From contig CAUJNA010000524.1 in the NCBI GenBank assembly GCA_963377175.1, forward strand, positions 352,501 to 416,500: a stretch of DNA of 64,000 nt, read 5' to 3'. Both the position numbers and the translations under genes were made by a program. Below, piece after piece: positions 22,582 to 31,992 of this stretch (positions are counted from its first letter, which is position 1; every line of letters starts with the position of its first letter). This DNA is from Effrenium voratum. Taxonomy: Eukaryota; Sar; Dinophyceae; Suessiales; Symbiodiniaceae. A model generated the notes under the pieces. It did not search any database, had not been told where the DNA came from, and saw only the letters and a list, made by a program, of their open reading frames with translations.

Positions 22582-23952
22582 GTGCAAGCGCATGATGACA
22601 AATGTGAAGCTTTCGTGGGTGAGTGCCTGCACACGCCGTACAATCCGATCCTGCAGCCTGAAGATACTTCTTTTATGCAGTTGCGGACAACTTGCTTTGC
22701 AGCGCATGGCGTGTGCCAACGACTTCCATGTCGAGCAGTTGCAGAGAAGCTTGTGAAGTCATTTCACTATTCAATTGAGGAGAATTCCCTCGAACCTGGA
22801 GACCTGTTGCAGGTTTCTGTGAAGAGCAAAGAGGCCCAAGTGGCAACGGTCCTTCTCGGAGTTTGCTTGAGCCGGCCAAGAGCTCACACCTTTCTTCGCC
22901 TGTGTGATATTCCGCAGCCGGGCGGTGAGCTTCAATTTCTCGACGATTGCGACCAGTTGAACATGTGCACATCAATGCAATTATTTCAGCAAATGCTGGA
23001 GCAGCAGGGCGAGCAGAGCCGTGAAACTGTTCAAAAGCTGTCAGTGGAAGTTTGGGACACCTCCTTCTCATGGAACCCAGTGCTTTGCAGGGTGGTTATG
23101 TCTCTTGGCCAGAAGCGCACTGCGTTTGTGGTTGACAGCAGAGGGAAGGCGAAGAAGCGTGTGAGCGATGCGAACATCCGGTTGCCTTTCGGAGTATCAA
23201 TAGCAAAGCCAAAGCGCAAGACTGGGCGAGTTCAAAGGAAGAGGCAAGCGTTAAAGGACGGAGATGCAGGTGCAGGTGCAAAGGGCAAGCGTGGCAGGCA
23301 AGCGCTGACTGAAGATATTGAGAGCATATTGCAACAGGAGGAGGGAGATGTTTGCCTAGCAGAGCCAGAGGTGGAATCCGATGCAGCGTCATCATCGCAG
23401 TTCTCAGAAGTCTCAGAAGCATTGGCCTTGCCAACTGGTGAGCATGACTCTGACCCAAACGAAAATCTTCACCAAGCCAGTGAGGAGGAGGCAGAATGTG
23501 TTCTTCCCCCCACAGCTCAAGCTGCGAGTGAAGATCGGAGTGCTAAAAAAGAGGCCAGCAACTGGCAAGAGGAGACGCAGAAGGCCACAGCGGCTGCTCA
23601 GGCTGGCAAGACCTACTTTAGTGCGCAAACTGGGGTGGATGCTGTGGACCTGGCGGCAACTGCAAGAAGCCGCTGCTATTTGTGTAGCACCAAAATCCCG
23701 AAGTCGGCTCCAAGGTTCTCATGGTTTCATAGCCTTCAGCGTCCCAGCAACTGGGTTCATGCGGAATGCCTCGTCCCACTTGCGAAAAGAGAGGGCAAAG
23801 TCCCTCAAATAATTGGTAGATTGAATGTTTTGCAGGATGCGCACGGTGCTGGCAGTGTCAGTGGAAGGGGCCGGGGCCAAAAGAGGAAAGGTCCCCCTTC
23901 CCCTGAGTTGCTGGCCATTCAAGCTGCCCTTAGTCAAGCCAAGGCAGCCTGA
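22582..23952 (+). CDS. Long frame with basic region and C-terminal C-x2-C...H-x2-C motif
   Basis: Open from 22549 to TGA at 23952; no ATG at the 5' end (GTG at 22582, first ATG 22675), so it is probably an internal or terminal exon. Residues counted from 22582: N-terminal 200 mixed globular with many Cys; about 205-240 strongly basic (KPKRKTGRVQRKRQ); 245-350 acidic and Ser/Glu/Ala-rich, likely disordered; about 364-397 CYLCSTKIPKSAPRFSW then NWVHAEC, a C-x2-C...W-x-H-x2-C cluster that could bind zinc; basic tail GRGRGQKRKG. The layout suggests a nuclear protein. If an acceptor TTTTTGCAG at 22529 is used in phase with the upstream HMG-like exon, an in-frame TGA at 22546-22548 interrupts the join. 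That would mean a pseudogene, a different acceptor, or a sequence error. Confidence 0.7.
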   Translation: MQAHDDKCEAFVGECLHTPYNPILQPEDTSFMQLRTTCFAAHGVCQRLPCRAVAEKLVKSFHYSIEENSLEPGDLLQVSVKSKEAQVATVLLGVCLSRPRAHTFLRLCDIPQPGGELQFLDDCDQLNMCTSMQLFQQMLEQQGEQSRETVQKLSVEVWDTSFSWNPVLCRVVMSLGQKRTAFVVDSRGKAKKRVSDANIRLPFGVSIAKPKRKTGRVQRKRQALKDGDAGAGAKGKRGRQALTEDIESILQQEEGDVCLAEPEVESDAASSSQFSEVSEALALPTGEHDSDPNENLHQASEEEAECVLPPTAQAASEDRSAKKEASNWQEETQKATAAAQAGKTYFSAQTGVDAVDLAATARSRCYLCSTKIPKSAPRFSWFHSLQRPSNWVHAECLVPLAKREGKVPQIIGRLNVLQDAHGAGSVSGRGRGQKRKGPPSPELLAIQAALSQAKAA

Positions 23953-24696
23953 TTGCACGGACAACAGTGAGAACAACTCGGGCGGCGCATGGAGGAGGGT
24001 GCCTGATTGTTTTTTTTTACATGTTTGCTCATGCGCATGTGAGGTGTCAAGTGTGTGACCTGTGACCTGTGTGTGTTTTGCTTGTGACAGTGACAAGTAT
24101 TGTGTGTGTGTGTTGTGATGACATTGTTGGAAAGAAGCTAAATGGATGGGTGTGTGACGGTGTGTGTGTGTGTGTTTCATGGTGGTACTTAAACTTTTGT
24201 TTTGGTGTGGATTTAACAGGGAACAGAAAGTTACTGGAATGTTGAATGCTTCATGATTGCTCGCACTTGCTTAAAGGTTGCAAGGCACGAGGCTCGTTTT
24301 GTTGAGGGTTCCTTGACTTTTTGAAGGCCCACATTTTGCAAAGTCTTGTCAGTTTCGCTGTCTCAGTCTGATCTTGCAAGTTTAAGTTGGCGCTTGCCAC
24401 CTGCCCTGTCCATGATCGTATCAAGTCAGAATCGAATCATATCATATCAATATAATAGACCATAGATCGTTGATTCCTTGCTTGGGCACGCTGTTTGATC
24501 GTGCTTTGTGGTGGAGGGTTGGATGAACTGGCCTCAGTCGCCGTGGGTTAATGGACAGTTGAGTTGACAGTTGACATGGCTTTGCAGTTGGGGGCCCGGG
24601 GTTCAGCGATTTCAGATGGCTGGGTTCACGGTTCCATTTCAGATTTCAGGGTATTGCGGTATTTCCGCATCACATCCTGTGGTTTGATTTGGCGCC
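23953..24696. other. Spacer with GT/GTGTG tracts
   Basis: Contains TGACCTGTGACCTGTGTGTG near 24056 and a GTGTGTGTGT run at 24160-24175, then unremarkable T-rich DNA. No gene seen. Likely 3' region of the preceding frame and upstream region of the bZIP-like gene. Confidence 0.4.
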
Positions 24697-24882
24697 ATGG
24701 CGCGGACTGTGTCCCTGGTCGAGAGAGAGGAAATTGCGCAGCCACAGCCTTTGAAGAGGGCAACAGCAACGAAGAAGAAGAAGAAGGAGGTGGAGAAGGA
24801 GAGTCCTAAGAAGTCCCCGAGCAAACACCGCATCATGAAGCAACGTGAATACGAAGCGAAAAGGGCTGCAAAGCGAATTCGT
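24697..24882 (+). CDS. bZIP-like protein, exon 1 (basic region)
   Basis: ATG 24697 starts MARTVSLVEREEIAQPQPLK, followed by a long Lys run and then HRIMKQREYEAKRAAKRIR, which resembles the basic DNA-contact region of bZIP factors. A phase-0 donor (GTCAGC) at 24883 joins it in frame to the zipper exon at 25180. Without splicing the frame runs on to 25024 with no sensible composition. Putative DNA-binding transcription factor; canonical Asn-x7-Arg spacing is not clearly met, so the assignment is tentative. Confidence 0.5.
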
Positions 24883-25179
24883 GTCAGCAAGGCTTGTGAC
24901 TCAGCTGATTCCACTTGGCCTTCCGTTTGGAGTCGTTTTGGCATGGTGTGTTCCATTTTTTGGATGCATGATGTTTGTTTAATTATGACTAATCTGATGT
25001 GTGCGAATTGGTGTGTGAGGGCCTAATTCAGACAGTATGTTACGGTATGTTTGTTTACCACAAGCAGCGCATTGCGGTGTTATCAGTCTTGAGAGCCCTT
25101 CTTAGTCTTCTTAGTCTGCTTAGTCATTGGCATGTTTTCTCTTTGGCCGGTTTTGTGATTGGCTGGGGTTTTCTGGCAG

Positions 25180-25334
25180 CGCTGCAGCACAGGCGGCGAC
25201 CAAGACTGGGACGAGCTGCAACTTGAGAATGTCGCACTTCATGCGCAGATCCGGGCGCTTGAGGAAACACTTCGGGGTGTGGTTAAGTATTTGCATCCGG
25301 ATGCCCCCATTTTGCCCGGTATGGCTGGTTTGAT
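25180..25334 (+). CDS. bZIP-like protein, exon 2 (leucine zipper)
   Basis: Acceptor TTTTCTGGCAG ends at 25179; donor GTAAGTG begins at 25335. The frame reads DWDELQLENVALHAQIRALE then ETLRGVVKYLHPDAP. Leu, Leu, Leu, Val fall seven residues apart (DEL, VAL, RAL, GVV), a short zipper that would let the protein dimerise. Both splice sites are canonical. The exon ends in phase 2; the following exon was not identified, so the C-terminus is missing. Confidence 0.5.
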
Positions 25335-26188
25335 GTAAGTGAGTCACCAGCCGCTGTTCCAAGTTTTCAGGGGTGGCAACACAGGCCATCGGGTCAAGTG
25401 TGTGTGCTATGCGCTGCATAGCTCCTGCACACGGTCACTGTTGTTGTTTACCGCGCAGGGGCTGCAGGGGAAAAAAAGATGCCGCCGGTGGGTTTTCATC
25501 TCAGCAAAGCTTGATCTAGCTCAGCTGTCCAAACTAAACTGTTTGCGGATTGCACAGTTTTCAGTTTACCGATTAGATTCTGGCGTGTGTCTTGCAGGTA
25601 GCGAAGTCTGTGTGGCATTGACAGTTGAACCGAAATTGAACCTGAATGGATTTGTGATGCTTCATCTGTTGTGCGGGTTTCGAACTAAACAGACTAGTGA
25701 CTAGTTGAGTTGTTCAAAACGTAACCCCATGTTACGGTTGCGGACTGATTTGATGTTGATTTCATTGATTTCAATGAATGAGTCATTCAATGTTCCATCA
25801 TGTTTTGGCTGTTGGCTTGCAGCTGCAGCGCGGGTTAGCAGGTTTCAGGCTAGAATGACTAGCTTACTTGTTCAAAACCTAATCTTCAATATGGTTAACC
25901 CTGTGTGGGTAACACAGTTTACCGGTATCGGCCGGTGTCGGCATCATGCGGCTTGCGGATTGCATTGACAGTTGCATGACATGGGTTTTCAGTGCTCCAT
26001 CATTGTTTGGCTTTTGACTTTGCATCACGGTTTGACCTGGGACTTTGCAGTGCGGATGACAGATTGTGGTGGATTGATTTGCAGATGAAGTCTGTTCAAT
26101 TCCTGAGCCCCAAGTGTGTTTTGCAGGCGAGACTCTTGCAAGGTTTGAAGGGGCATGGGGCAGTGATTGCCATTGCTTTTCCTGGCAG

Positions 26189-26286
26189 TCGGCGTACGAC
26201 TTCTTCCTCAACGGCGTGCTTGGCAGCGGAGAGCAGATCGGGCTGAAGTTTCTGCAGAACTACCAGGTCACAGTTCTGAATCTCGA
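26189..26286 (+). CDS. C5-cytosine methyltransferase-like, exon before motif VIII
   Basis: Acceptor TGCTTTTCCTGGCAG ends at 26188; GT donor at 26287 (GTGCCT) leaves phase 2. Product SAYDFFLNGVLGSGEQIGLK followed by FLQNYQVTVLNL. In C5-methyltransferases a helix and a strand ending in Y-x-V-x2-x-x-L-N lead directly into motif VIII, as here. The join to 26585 gives LNLDSREFGLAQSRRR in frame, which is strong support for both exons. Confidence 0.5.
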
Positions 26287-26584
26287 GTGCCTGGGCAGGG
26301 TGTTAGTGAAGGTTGTATGTGTCCGCCCTTACTACTGATGGTCCACTGATGGTGGGTTTTTGAGGTGTCATTTTTGTGCCAAGCCCCTGTTGCCATTGCT
26401 AATCTGGGATAGTCGTGCATGCTGCATGCTGCATGTCCCATTTGCAGATGCGGCATATGTCATGAGTCATAAAGTTATAAGTCATAGGCATAGGTTAGAC
26501 ATATAGGCAGAGGCAGAGGTCATATGTATGTGAATGTGAGTCAAGTCATACGATTCAACCCACGCATTTGGCTGGTCAACCAAG

Positions 26585-26813
26585 TTCTCGAGAGTTCGGC
26601 TTGGCGCAAAGCCGGCGGCGGGTTTACTTCATCCTGGTTCGGGAAGATTGCATGTCTGGCAACTTGGACATGGCCCGCATTGAGCCCATCCTTCGGCATT
26701 GCATTCTGCCGAAACTGGCGGCTGAACGAGGGACTGTCGCTCAAGCGCGGAAGTACGCCGCCAACATGCTGGATATTCTGGAGCAGCCTCCTTTGCTGCC
26801 CCCACCGTCCAAG
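26585..26813 (+). CDS. C5-cytosine methyltransferase-like, motif VIII exon
   Basis: Starts after CAACCAAG in phase with the previous exon. Contains REFGLAQSRRRVYFILVRED: F-G-x-x-Q-x-R-x-R is the conserved motif VIII region of DNA (cytosine-5) methyltransferases, which transfer a methyl group from S-adenosylmethionine to cytosine in DNA. The rest (ILRHCILPKLAAERG, ANMLDILEQPPLLPPP) fits the variable region. The best 3' end is a GA donor after AAG at 26813, joining K to D of the exon at 27119. Motifs I, IV (PCQ) and VI (ENV) should lie upstream but were not found, so the gene may be broken, or its 5' exons are unrecognised. Confidence 0.55.
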
Positions 26814-27013
26814 GACTGGCTTTGCTTCCCCTCATCCCGTCCTTCTTGTTTTCCATTGGTCCATGACCCCAGGCCCCTAGCAATGCCACATAATGCCACT
26901 GTGCCACTGTTCGTTTTCCATAATAATGCTGCATCCCTTCCTTCCCAACTGTTGTATGGTAAGTGCCCAGGTTTTGTTTTTGACTGACTTTTTGATTTCT
27001 TCGCAGTCTTCGC

Positions 27014-27044
27014 AGAACTATTTGGAACGGTTCGGAGCTATTTC
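27014..27044. repeat. Isolated copy of the AACCGTTC dyad, inverted
   Basis: GAACTATTTGGAACGGTTCG followed by GAGCTATTTC: the same edges (AAATAG/CTATTT) and core as the array units starting at 27527, but in reverse orientation and within the intron between two methyltransferase-like exons. Shows that the unit also exists singly. Confidence 0.6.
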
Positions 27045-27118
27045 CTGCCCTTCCAGGTGCCGTTCGGTCATGTTCTGACCCATTTTGTGCACCCTCCTGG
27101 ACCCTCCTCTTATCACAG

Positions 27119-27280
27119 GACAGATCCCGCACGGCCCAGTCACGACTGCTCGCAAAGAACTTGGCCAAGAATTTGAAGCTTGGGAGGAGGCTGCCGAGAT
27201 TCTCCAGCATGCACACTGCAGAGTGCCAATCCCTGAACAAGCGGGAGAAGGAGGTGCTGGATCTGGGCTATGCTTGCCTG
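27119..27280 (+). CDS. C5-cytosine methyltransferase-like, downstream exon
   Basis: Acceptor CTCTTATCACAG ends at 27118; 54 codons to a GT donor at 27281. Product DRSRTAQSRLLAKNLAKNLK, then CQSLNKREKEVLDLGYACL. A SLxxREKxVL-type helix after motif VIII fits what I recall of dinoflagellate bacterial-type C5-methyltransferases. In phase with 26585-26813. Motifs IX and X would lie further on; a possible but unproven candidate is the exon at 31052. Confidence 0.5.
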
Positions 27281-27526
27281 GTGGTGCCCTGGCCAGAATT
27301 AGGGAGTTGACTGGGGAGTGGGCAGCCTTTTCACATCACTCGTCACTCATCTCTTGGAGGGTGCGTGCTGTCTGCATATGGACCATATTGATGGTAATGA
27401 AATTCAATGAATGCAACATTGTCTTGTCAGGTCACATTGCCACATTGCTTGCTTTAACTTATGTTCTTACATCCTGTTATGTATTCGAATCCTGATGGCC
27501 ATTGATGGCGTTGACAAGGTGCATGT

Positions 27527-28092
27527 TCTAGGAACCGTTCCGAACCGTTTCGAATCGTTTCTAGCCCCAACGGGCCTCAAGGGGTGGGTATTTTGGAAAC
27601 CGTTCGGAACCGTTCCGGACCGCTTGCAGTTGTTTGAAGGGACCGCTCAGAACCGTTCAGAACCGTTTCTGGCACGGCATAAGAAATAGCCCCGAACCGT
27701 TCGGAGCCGTACAGAACTATTCATAACATACCAGGCCAAACTGGGCCAGTTTGGGGTGCATTTTTCAGTATAGTTCCGAACCGTTCGGAACCGTTTGGAA
27801 CCGTTCCTTGGCCACCGGGAGCTGCAAATAGTTCTTTACCGCTCGGAACCGTTCCGGGCTATTTCCAAAATCATTGGGTGAAATAGGTCGGAACCGTTCG
27901 GAACCGTCCGGTGCTATTCGTAAAGATATGAGTCGAAATAGTTCCGAACCGTTCCGAACCGCTCAGCACTATTTGTCCCACATGCGGCTGCAAATGGGTC
28001 CGAACCGTTCGGAACTGTTCCGCGCTATTCATGCTGCATGATGTTGCAATTAGTGCCGAACCGTTCGGAACCGCTGGGAACTGTCAGCAAAC
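27527..28092 (+). repeat. Tandem array of GAACCGTTC dyads
   Basis: About eight units, best spaced at 27827, 27880, 27937, 27992 and 28051 (53-59 bases apart). Each contains one or more copies of TTCCGAACCGTTCGGAA, a 17-base odd palindrome with arms TTCCGAAC and GTTCGGAA around one C. Most are framed by AAATAG on the left and CTATTT on the right, so each unit is a larger imperfect dyad. It lies just past the methyltransferase-like exons, probably in an intron. Confidence 0.85.
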
Positions 28093-29398
28093 ACAGCATG
28101 TTTAGCTATAGTTTATGACTCATTTATGACACATGTTAATTTCATGTTAGGATCATGTTTAACATCATGTTGCATGTGTATGTTATATGTTATATGATAT
28201 GTTTATGTAACAATTAACATGTGTGTCTCTGTGTCACATTAACATATATGTAACTTATGTATGTTATGATTAGTCATGATATGATATTAGTCTTAGTATT
28301 ATTGTCATGCATTTTTGTTGGCGTTTAAAAAATAATATACAATATGTTGTCGTCATTTAGTCTTTGGATAGAGCATTACACCAGTGATTCAATCATGAAT
28401 CATGACTCATGACTATGACTTGTCTGTCACAAGTCATTGCTTTCATGGGAAGCTTGTTGTTTTTGTGGGATGCGGGATGCAACTGCTCATTCAATTTGAA
28501 GGGCCTGATTTTGCAACTGGTCTCCTGCCCCATGGTACATGTTGTCAGACATCGGCGTTGGCAACACTCATGGAGGGTTTCTGTGTTGTTTGGTTTGTAA
28601 TTCCAACTCTTGCAGCTTGCCAAGAATGTTTTCTGACCGGCTCCTTGCCCTATGTTGTGGGGCATTGTGACGTGACATTCTTTTGATTCGGCTGGTCAGC
28701 CTAGGCTATGGAAAGGTTCTGTGTTGTTTGGTATCTTGCTGGCGCACTCAGGAATCTCAAATTCAAAGGCGCATTTCAAATTAGTTCTGAACTGAAGCGC
28801 ATCTATTGGATCCGAAGCACATTCTTTGGTTTACAAATGCTTCAGCGACGATGACAATGCTACATAACATCAGTTGCTAATTGCTGTCAATTCCTGTTTC
28901 CCATGGCACATCTGGGGCCAGATGAGGCACACGGCGTGCATTGCCCATTATTGGCTCAAGAGCATGTGAAAGTGCAACAGCAGGTGCAACGGTGCAACAG
29001 CCAACCCCCAACGAGTCACACATTGCGACATCCCAACTGAGTAGCACGGTGTGGCTTTGCAGGTTTGGCCCACGGTTTGGCTGCTTTTGGATTGCAGATG
29101 CAGTATAGGACTCCTACTTTGGACCCACAATTTGCAGTGCGGATTGCAGATAAAGAATCGTGTTCAAAACCAAGTTCCCAATACCGATGAATAGCAAGTG
29201 GCCTGCGCAGATGTTCCATGTTGCAACATACAAGGATTCGACCCAACTTGGACAGGGCTCCTTAAACGATACGTTTTGCAATTTTAAAACATTGCTTTTT
29301 CATTTTTCCACCAAAATACAGGGAAACCACCATTTCATTACAAGGCAATGTTCAGGTGTATAATGTAAGAATCCCTGTTGCATTGTGACTTCATCAGC
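28093..29398. other. Intron or intergenic DNA
   Basis: 28130-28330 is AT-rich with repeated TGTTATATG/ATATGTT words. 28940-29180 contains a diverged GATTGCAG-type dispersed repeat. No supported exon. Confidence 0.4.
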
Positions 29399-29660
29399 CA
29401 TGGCCTTGGCGGACATCGAGCGGCGTCTTCGTTTGGTGGAGCAGGAGCAGGAGGTGTCCGATGAGTGGGCCGAAGGAGTGGACAGGTCTCGCAGCTTGGT
29501 GGGGTGGAAGATCTGGCACCTGAGGGCTGACCTGGAGATCCTTTCGGACAGGCTGGGGTCGCTGGAGAACCAGATGCAGGTCAAGATGATGGGGATCGAG
29601 GCAGCCTTGCGTGCGCAGCGGCGCAAGATTTGTGGGCTCAAGGTCTTTATCTTGAAGTCC
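29399..29660 (+). CDS. Candidate coiled-coil exon
   Basis: Starts at ATG 29399, just after CTTCATCAGCC; the product begins MALADIERRLRLVEQEQEVS and continues HLRADLEILSDRLGSLENQM, with hydrophobic residues at heptad spacing, so a coiled coil is likely. The 3' limit is uncertain; beyond about 29660 the frame becomes an Arg run (GRGVLQRRRWRRRRR) overlapping a repeat. It could start a gene or be an internal exon. Function unknown. Confidence 0.5.
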
Positions 29661-29710
29661 ATGAGAGGACGAGGAGTTCTTCAGCGACGGAGATGGAGAC
29701 GGAGGCGGAG

Positions 29711-30181
29711 GGCGCGATCTTGAACGTGCACTTGCGCGGTGGGCCCTTTTTTGCCGGCTTTTGTATGGCGCGATCATCGGCGCGATCTTGATAATCTTGA
29801 ATCGAACTTGCACTTGCGAGTGGGGCGCTTTTATTGCAATCCTCCAAGGTATGCCTTGCGTTTGGCTACAACATGGACCCACCTCAAGTGCTTCAGCCGT
29901 GGACCCACAGCCGCCTGCATTTTGAAGGGACAAAGCTAGCCCAGCCTTGCTTGGCACCATTCGCTACATGCGTGCCAAACGTTGTCTAGATCGACTTGCA
30001 ACAACCCTTGAGTGAATAGGTTGGCGTCACAACCCACTGCTGGGAATTACTGCACAGTGCAGCGGTTGTTTCTGTGTTTTAGGCAAAACTGCAGCCCTGG
30101 GCGCTGGCATGGCGCGATCTTGACAATCTTTAATCTTGAATCGAACTTGCACTTGCGCGGTGGACCTTGTATTGCCGGCTT
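29711..30181 (+). repeat. Three direct copies of a GGCGCGATCTTGA element
   Basis: Copies at 29711-29762, 29779-29832 and 30111-30181 share GGCGCGATCTTGA, CTTGCACTTGCG and a GCCGGCTTTT- or GGCGCTTTT-like end; copies two and three also share AATCTTGAATCGAACTTGCA. A small dispersed or locally duplicated element in non-coding DNA. Confidence 0.7.
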
Positions 30182-31051
30182 TTGGCTTTTGTCTTCTATC
30201 CGATCCTCTTTATCCTGGCGGTCATTCGGAGTGGATATACCCTGGACATTGCCCCTCGCTCAGCTGGATGTCCGTAGATGTTGCTGTGTGTTTCCCACCT
30301 TTCTGCAACGCCATGTGGCCTAGTAGTGGCCAAAAGCTCAGACGCGAAGCGAGTGGAGCAAAAGGAGGAAGGGCTTGTGATTGAGCTTAAAGCAAGCTGA
30401 ACGGCCCCACTTTCAAAGTAGTTTTTGTGGGGCTAAACTGGAAGCCTCTCTACACTATGAGGTCCCTCAAACCCGGATGCTTTTGGGCCACCTGTGGTGA
30501 GAATTCCTAGGGAATGTACTGCTATCATAGACTCATAGAAGTTTACAACCCCGAAAGAACCGTAGAGATTGTAGGGAGTGTGAGCCTGCGCTGCACGCCC
30601 CATTTCCTCTCACCCTGTATGTCACACACATCCGCATTCCGCCTGAGGACCAACACGTGGACCCGCACAGCCGCCATTGCCTGACAGACGTGGCCAGCAG
30701 CTTGGCTATCGGATTCAGTTGGATGGAGAGGGGTCTAACTAACGGGCCTGACCCTGACCAGTCTAACAGTCTGAGTCTTAACTTCTTAACGGCCTAACTC
30801 CTGGCTCGCTCAGAGCTAGGCCCCAACGAGTTGCAGAATGCGGATTGCACAGTTTGCGGCCATGTGACATGTGCTTTAAGGGTAAGTTACGCTTGTGGGC
30901 CATAGGTCCTGCCATTACTGTTTCCGGAATGTGTGACATGTGATATTGGGTTTCAAATGGGGTTTCAAATCATACTCCAGAGCAAAGCAAAGTGGATGAG
31001 TAGCATGCCAGGTTCAGTTCCTTGCAGTGATGACTGAGGAAGCATTGGCAG
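30182..31051. other. No convincing gene
   Basis: A short frame near 30660-30735 (HCLTDVASSLAIGFSW) looks protein-like, but its 5' part repeats sequence near 29902, so I did not call it. Remainder is T/G-rich intron-like DNA. Confidence 0.35.
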
Positions 31052-31193
31052 GAAGTCGATCTTCAGGGATTCGCGCATTAGCGCCATCACAAAGCACAAC
31101 AAGTTCTTTGACTTTCGGCAGCGTGACCTCTTGTCAGCACAGGACAGGCCGATGCTCGCCTTTCATGATTCGCTGAAGGGCATTACCAGGAGG
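31052..31193 (+). CDS. Candidate internal exon
   Basis: Acceptor GCATTGGCAG ends at 31051; GT donor (GTCCAA) at 31194. Product RDSRISAITKHNKFFDFRQR then DLLSAQDRPMLAFHDSLKGI. The R-x-L-L-x2-x2-P-x-L pattern loosely recalls motif X of C5-methyltransferases, so it could belong to the upstream gene; this is a guess. Phase 2 at its 5' end. Confidence 0.4.
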
Positions 31194-31239
31194 GTCCAAA
31201 ATAAACTCCTTCGATTCGATTGGAAGCCCCACACATGCA

Positions 31240-31625
31240 TTTCGCACATGCGTGCGCACATGCATGCATCACATACATACAGATACATACATACATCATA
31301 CATCATTCAGCATACTACTATCTGTGACATACATACATACATAATACTCATAATACACATGATATACACAATATACATGATGCACATAATATACATTAAA
31401 TGTACATTACATAATTACATATATAATATAATATATGTACTGTACATAATATACATAGTTTACAGAATATACATGCATGCATGCATACGTTACCTACAAA
31501 CATACACACAACACAATACACACAATCATACAGTCATACAGTGTCACATACATATGTTACATACACGCGTGCACACATACACACCTACCTACACACATGC
31601 ATCCATGCACACACGCACGTCTCAT
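31240..31625 (+). repeat. ACAT/ATAC-rich simple sequence
   Basis: Nearly 400 bases of imperfect ACATACATAC, TATACATA and CACACATAC repeats. The His/Tyr/Thr-rich frames across it are products of the repeat. It probably lies in an intron directly after the exon at 31052. Confidence 0.9.
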
Positions 31626-31956
31626 GCTTGCGTAGCTTACTTGCGATGTGGCGATGCCTTTGCATTTGTGCCATTAAGCACTTTTTGCACCAGTTGGCTG
31701 TGTTGCCGCTTGCCGGTTCATTCAAGCAATTGTTGCACACCCTGGTCAGCCTGGTTGTGATGTAAGCTGTAAGCTTGGTTTTCTGAGCTAGTCGCCAATT
31801 TGGAAGTAAAAGTTTGCCTGGAAGCTTGTATCAATTTGAGTCATTTGAATCGTTTGAATCAACATTTGAGCCAAGGGCAACAGTTGGATGATCCCAATTT
31901 GTTTATGGACCGGGACTGGGACCCAGCAAAAACTAAACCATTTTTCATTCTCACAG

Positions 31957-31992
31957 ATGTCCCACGCAAGTCAGCCTCCAGATGAGCCCAAG
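31957..31992 (+). CDS. Possible start exon, MSHASQPPDEPK
   Basis: The ATG lies directly after a good acceptor (TTTTTCATTCTCACAG). The twelve codons encode MSHASQPPDEPK, after which the frame becomes Cys-rich (MLCFCIACPE) and stops at 32028-32030. It may begin the multi-exon gene whose Cys-containing exon is at 34712; a GC donor could follow at 31995. Tentative. Confidence 0.3.

Noticed and set aside
30655..30738. Short exon-like frame HCLTDVASSLAIGFSW, possibly methyltransferase motif IX
   Set aside because: Its 5' part repeats sequence near 29902 and no consistent splice sites frame it.
31131..31760. 209-codon frame rich in His, Tyr and Thr
   Set aside because: It runs through ACAT/ATAC simple sequence; only the first 60 bases belong to a probable exon.
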